A stretch of 64,000 nucleotides of DNA from Welwitschia mirabilis (taxonomy: Eukaryota > Gnetophyta > Gnetopsida > Welwitschiales). Location: NCBI GenBank assembly GCA_051453625.1, contig JBOZIK010000001.1, positions 142,876,825 to 142,940,824 of the forward strand. The letters run 5' to 3'. Position 1 is the stretch's first letter. Each line of letters begins with the position of its first letter. Below are positions 59,959 through 64,000 of the stretch, one piece after another. The notes below the pieces were generated by a model that was not told the origin of the DNA, ran no database searches, and worked only from the letters and a program-made list of their open reading frames with translations. Both the position numbers and the translations under genes were made by a program.

Positions 59959-60655
59959 ACTAATTGTCTTTCCAAAATTCCTTCAAATTCATATTTCAAT
60001 TCTTTTAATCAACCTATTTCTACTGATTTTTCAAATAAAAAACTTTTCATGATGGAGTAATTTTATGAAGTATCTTTAAAACAACTTACTCCTTGGTATG
60101 TCAATATTGTGAATTATTTTGTTAGACTCAAAACAACTTCATATTAGAATATTAATAAATGAAAATCTTTAATTCATATAATAGGTAATTATAAATGGAT
60201 TAAACCACATTTATATAGGTGATGCAAAGAACAAATTATGCACAAATGTATTCCTGATTGGAAGTAAAAATATATCCTTCTTCTTTATCATGATGATGTT
60301 TATGGTGGTTATTTTAGTGGTCAAATGACTACCATAAATATCTTACATTCAAGATTGTATTAACCTTCATTCTTCAAATATACCTTTGATTTCACTAGAG
60401 AGTGTGATTCTTGCTAATGATCTAGAGGTCTTTATCGCACACAAGATATGTGCCTTATATCCATCTTGAAATGTAACCCTTTTGATTATTAGGTGTTGTG
60501 ATATGAATTTATGCAATTCTTAAGTCCTTTAGGCAAACCTATAAATCAAATAACTTATAAAAAAAAACCCACTAGTATAGGTAAGAGTTAACCCAAATGT
60601 TGTAGTTCCAATGATGAAACTAGATTTAAAGTTAAAGAATTGATTTCCAAAAGTA

Positions 60656-60790
60656 NNNNNNNNNNNNNNNNNNNNNNNNNNNNNNNNNNNNNNNNNNNNN
60701 NNNNNNNNNNNNNNNNNNNNNNNNNNNNNNNNNNNNNNNNNNNNNNNNNNNNNNNNNNNNNNNNNNNNNNNNNNNNNNNNNNNNNNNNNN
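60656..60790. other. Assembly gap, 135 N
   Basis: The aligned part of the G1 LTR (about 36652-36800) has a similar length. Confidence 0.98.
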
Positions 60791-61290
60791 TATTTATAAT
60801 TCAAATCAATTAATATGACTACTTTACTTATTCCTCATTAACATAAACTATTAGATATATAAAATAGAATATAGAATGCAATGTGAAATGGAAATGAAAC
60901 AATAATGCAAATCTAAACTAATAGAGTCAACCTTAATAAAGGTTACTCTTATGATCTAAATAAATTATAAAATTATCACTTAAACTATAACCAAAATAAA
61001 TCATAATGAACATATATAATTAAATTAAAAAGAGTATTTAAATTAATCATAGAACTTTACAATCACTTACAACAAAGTGGTAGCACATCAATGGAGGGTA
61101 CTTAGTCCAACACCAAGGGAACTCCTCTCTATAGCTACTAGATGGACCTTCTATTCTTCAGTTTTTTATCATAAGCATATCGAGTATAAAAGATGGAAAC
61201 AAAAGTGAAGGAGGGAAGGGTATTTCTAGTTTTACATTAAAGTTCTAGAAAGTCAATCGTAGAAGTCAAAAAAGAAACCCTAACAGCCTA

Positions 61291-61310
61291 AATGGGTCAC
61301 ATGACCCATT
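61291..61310. repeat. Perfect inverted repeat, 9-base arms with 2-base centre
   Basis: AATGGGTCA, CA, TGACCCATT in the LTR. The corresponding place in the G1 LTR (CCACATGGGTTTCTTG) lacks the symmetry. Confidence 0.7.
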
Positions 61311-61385
61311 ACAAAGATAATTATTTCTAACCATTAAAAAATAGATGTCGTAACTGTCATAAGGATGATAAAGGGGATATCATTC

Positions 61386-61485
61386 NNNNNNNNNNNNNNN
61401 NNNNNNNNNNNNNNNNNNNNNNNNNNNNNNNNNNNNNNNNNNNNNNNNNNNNNNNNNNNNNNNNNNNNNNNNNNNNNNNNNNNNN
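61386..61485. other. Assembly gap, 100 N, with identical edges
   Basis: 61332-61385 and 61486-61539 are identical over 54 bases, so this gap is a false one between overlapping contig ends. Confidence 0.98.
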
Positions 61486-61723
61486 CATTAAAAAATAGAT
61501 GTCGTAACTGTCATAAGGATGATAAAGGGGATATCATTCTATCTCGAAGGGTACTTCATCAACTTTAGGCCCTACTATCAACTCTGTAGCCTCTATCCAC
61601 ATTAGTAGTGTTCTTATATGTCATGGGAATAATAAAGGGAATGACATGCTTCTTCATCTCAAATTTTAATAAGGAATCAATCTTTTGCATGGTGAATCCT
61701 TCTTATAAAGTATGTAGTATTAG

Positions 61724-61748
61724 NNNNNNNNNNNNNNNNNNNNNNNNN
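61724..61748. other. Assembly gap, 25 N
   Basis: The aligned part of the G1 LTR (37777-37801) is also 25 bases, so the gap size is right. Confidence 0.98.
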
Positions 61749-61989
61749 TGCTAAGAATTACATGTTTTAATGATTATCATGTTAGTTCTATATAATCATC
61801 AATATTTCATCCAAACTTGTATAAATGCCTTTCAAAAACACTTAAAATACACCATCAAATTCCTACAAATTAGCATCACAGCATAGCCTTCTACTTAGCC
61901 TTGTTAGTCCTTGACAAAGTGAGTGATCAACTATATTATGAGCTAATTTAACTAAGATAAAACATTACATAGAAAAATGTAAATTGAGT

Positions 61990-62384
61990 NNNNNNNNNNN
62001 NNNNNNNNNNNNNNNNNNNNNNNNNNNNNNNNNNNNNNNNNNNNNNNNNNNNNNNNNNNNNNNNNNNNNNNNNNNNNNNNNNNNNNNNNNNNNNNNNNNN
62101 NNNNNNNNNNNNNNNNNNNNNNNNNNNNNNNNNNNNNNNNNNNNNNNNNNNNNNNNNNNNNNNNNNNNNNNNNNNNNNNNNNNNNNNNNNNNNNNNNNNN
62201 NNNNNNNNNNNNNNNNNNNNNNNNNNNNNNNNNNNNNNNNNNNNNNNNNNNNNNNNNNNNNNNNNNNNNNNNNNNNNNNNNNNNNNNNNNNNNNNNNNNN
62301 NNNNNNNNNNNNNNNNNNNNNNNNNNNNNNNNNNNNNNNNNNNNNNNNNNNNNNNNNNNNNNNNNNNNNNNNNNNNNNNNNNNN
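61990..62384. other. Assembly gap, 395 N
   Basis: Sized gap; frames reported across it would be artefacts. Confidence 0.98.
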
Positions 62385-62631
62385 ACCTAATCCAAACAAC
62401 TCATCATAGATATGTAATGTGAAAAATCATGAAACAACTCATAATAATAAGTAAATATTAATACTGCAATTAAGCCATAATACCAATATTTAATACTCAT
62501 GAAATAACTATAAATGTTTCAAGAAAATTTTGCAACTGATGCATAAGATTCATGCTTTTTTAAAAAAAATCAAAAAATGATATTTCAAAACTACACTTCC
62601 ATGCATTTTTAAGGTATCATACACAACTAAA

Positions 62632-63233
62632 NNNNNNNNNNNNNNNNNNNNNNNNNNNNNNNNNNNNNNNNNNNNNNNNNNNNNNNNNNNNNNNNNNNNN
62701 NNNNNNNNNNNNNNNNNNNNNNNNNNNNNNNNNNNNNNNNNNNNNNNNNNNNNNNNNNNNNNNNNNNNNNNNNNNNNNNNNNNNNNNNNNNNNNNNNNNN
62801 NNNNNNNNNNNNNNNNNNNNNNNNNNNNNNNNNNNNNNNNNNNNNNNNNNNNNNNNNNNNNNNNNNNNNNNNNNNNNNNNNNNNNNNNNNNNNNNNNNNN
62901 NNNNNNNNNNNNNNNNNNNNNNNNNNNNNNNNNNNNNNNNNNNNNNNNNNNNNNNNNNNNNNNNNNNNNNNNNNNNNNNNNNNNNNNNNNNNNNNNNNNN
63001 NNNNNNNNNNNNNNNNNNNNNNNNNNNNNNNNNNNNNNNNNNNNNNNNNNNNNNNNNNNNNNNNNNNNNNNNNNNNNNNNNNNNNNNNNNNNNNNNNNNN
63101 NNNNNNNNNNNNNNNNNNNNNNNNNNNNNNNNNNNNNNNNNNNNNNNNNNNNNNNNNNNNNNNNNNNNNNNNNNNNNNNNNNNNNNNNNNNNNNNNNNNN
63201 NNNNNNNNNNNNNNNNNNNNNNNNNNNNNNNNN
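62632..63233. other. Assembly gap, 602 N
   Basis: Sized gap. Confidence 0.98.
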
Positions 63234-63586
63234 CATTCTTATGAAACTCAAGAATATGATACCAATTATTGTAAAAAATAAGAATCTTAATTGTTCAATA
63301 AGATTTTTTTCATAAACACTAGATCAAAGATCCTCCACATCCATATGACCACTTTAACATTTATACTCTAGAATTTTGAGCTTTCACACAAAAGTATGAG
63401 ATGAGAACTATGAAAGTCTCATAGCTCCTAGTATGGTCTAAGCAAGAATAGGTAATTTGGCAAGGATTTTTCAGAGTTAAGATAGGAAGATAAATAAAGA
63501 CTTTAAGAGGAATAAGATATATTACAAATACTAACCTTATGATTATGAATGAGAATATTATATTTATTAAACTATTTCAATCACTT

Positions 63587-64000
63587 CACTACCTCATTCG
63601 GTGATCTATGAAGCCCACTACCTCATTCGGTGATCTGTGGTTCTCATATAATATTTAACTTCATTCCCTCATTTAGAGATATGTGAAGCTTACTACCTAA
63701 TTTGGTAATATGTGATTCTCATAACATTAACTTTACTACCTCATTTGGTGAGTTATAAAGGTCACTACTTCATTCAGTGATCTATGGTAAATCTAATGTC
63801 CCCACTAACTTATTCGGTAATCTTATCTTAGTTTTTTGACATTGTTATGTTTGAAAATTATGGTTATGTATTTCCACAAATCATTGAATGAGGTAGTGAA
63901 CTTCATAGATTGACAAATGAGGTAGCAGACGGATTCTCACTTCACTACCTCATTTGGTGATTTGTGAAGTCTACTACCTCATTCAGTGATTTGTGTAAAT
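63587..64000. repeat. Array of degenerate 29-bp-spaced repeats with inverted members
   Basis: The unit is close to CACTACCTCATTYGGTGATYTGTGAAG. Direct units start near 63587 and 63616, 63662 and 63691, 63733 and 63762, 63802 (single), and 63943 and 63972: pairs 29 bases apart, with pairs repeating about every 70-75 bases. Two inverted units lie at about 63875-63900 and 63904-63929 (AATGAGGTAGTGAAC and AATGAGGTAGCAGAC). The array continues past the window. No frame. Confidence 0.8.

Larger units (their letters stand above)
54210..60493 (+). mobile_element. Athila/Tat-like Ty3/gypsy copy G5 (gag to integrase), cut by an LTR at 60494
   Basis: Gag, protease, RT, RNase H and the first part of integrase follow on the plus strand. 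Two redundant contigs are inserted (54582-55394; and either side of 59859). The integrase frame stops exactly where an LTR of the G1 family begins (TG at 60494). No 5' LTR or primer site was recognised upstream. Confidence 0.85.
58891..60493 (+). pseudogene. Integrase N-terminal part of G5, two allelic versions, truncated
   Basis: Version 1 (58891-59252) and version 2 (59959-60493) are near-copies. Both contain LxPWYVNIV (family LPWYADIVNYL) and a PHLYR plus CVPDWE-like block. Version 2 continues through the zinc-binding region (GGYF-like block, then a Cys-rich part near 60410) to CNPFDY, the start of the FDxWGIDF core block, where a stop (TAG for Trp) precedes the LTR at 60494. Version 1 lacks about 45 bases (equivalent of 60294-60337) and leaves the family near 59253. 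The catalytic core is absent. Confidence 0.82.
60494..61880 (-). repeat. LTR of the G1 family inserted in the G5 integrase
   Basis: Plus-strand TGTTGTGATATGAATTTATG at 60494 matches the G1 LTR edge at 36489 (TGTTATAGCGTGAATTTATG), and the alignment continues to about 61880 (CATCAAATTCCTACAAATTAG, 20-base words shared with 37910). No primer site adjoins the left edge, so it is a 3' LTR or solo LTR of a minus-strand element. Three gaps lie inside it. Confidence 0.78.
61881..63580. other. Sequence right of the LTR, mostly gaps, no gene seen
   Basis: 61884-61989 resembles 38524-38620 and may be internal sequence of the inserted element. The sequenced parts 62385-62631 and 63234-63580 show no domain. 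Confidence 0.4.

Noticed and set aside
62550-63251. Reading frame of 233 codons
   Set aside because: Almost all of it is N; the open frame is an artefact of the gap. The same applies to 61965-62409 and to several frames crossing 100-N gaps.
63587-64000. CRISPR-like regularly spaced repeats
   Set aside because: The window is plant nuclear DNA, repeats are degenerate, some are inverted, and the intervals are not unique spacers of constant length.

Overview
This is a strongly AT-rich plant nuclear window that reads as a retrotransposon graveyard. I found no intact protein-coding gene, no rRNA or tRNA gene, no CRISPR array and nothing bacterial. The lineages present are a Sirevirus-like Ty1/copia element with an env-like region and at least five Athila/Tat-like Ty3/gypsy copies with a tRNA-Asp type primer site. 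Both lineages are typical of flowering plants, so an angiosperm heterochromatic or pericentromeric region is the best reading. All coding regions are pseudogenes: they carry many in-frame stops, several catalytic Asp codons are changed, and primer sites and zinc knuckles differ from family consensus mostly by transitions (C to T or G to A), as expected for methylated, silenced DNA.

Layout. 1-6698 (+): Ty1/copia INT, RT, RNase H, env-like region, polypurine tract and 3' LTR. 6699-9553: decayed, duplicated, possibly env-like sequence. 9554-17990: AT-rich DNA without recognisable coding, with a possible old LTR near 12.9-13.9 kb. 17990-22949 (+): gypsy copy G3 (gag to integrase). 25170-26610: duplicated block that may be an LTR. 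27740-31065 (-): gypsy copy G4 (protease to integrase). 31066-32428 (+): copia-type LTR fragment. 32429-38523 (-): gypsy copy G1 (LTR, primer site, gag, protease, start of RT) with an extra partial LTR. 39089-40379 (-): a decayed, unidentified reading frame of about 430 codons with a coiled-coil-like C-terminal half, repeated at 40611-41681. 44290-50602 (-): gypsy copy G2 (LTR to integrase). 50860-52039: another LTR of the G2 type. 54210-60493 (+): gypsy copy G5 (gag to integrase), cut at 60494 by an LTR of the G1 type. 63587-64000: array of 29-bp-spaced degenerate repeats with inverted members.

Assembly. The window holds 20 runs of N, 15 of them exactly 100 long. Most of the 100-N gaps are followed by a near-copy of the sequence just before the gap. 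In two places (40511-42091 and 54482-55494) the contig before a short middle contig overlaps the contig after it, and at 61386 the two gap edges are identical over 54 bases. This is best explained by alternative haplotype contigs placed in tandem, so several apparent duplications are probably not real.

No functional pathway or operon exists here; the relationships between features are nesting, truncation and duplication of mobile elements. The least explained items are the unidentified reading frame at 39.1-40.4 kb and the 29-bp repeat array at the right edge.
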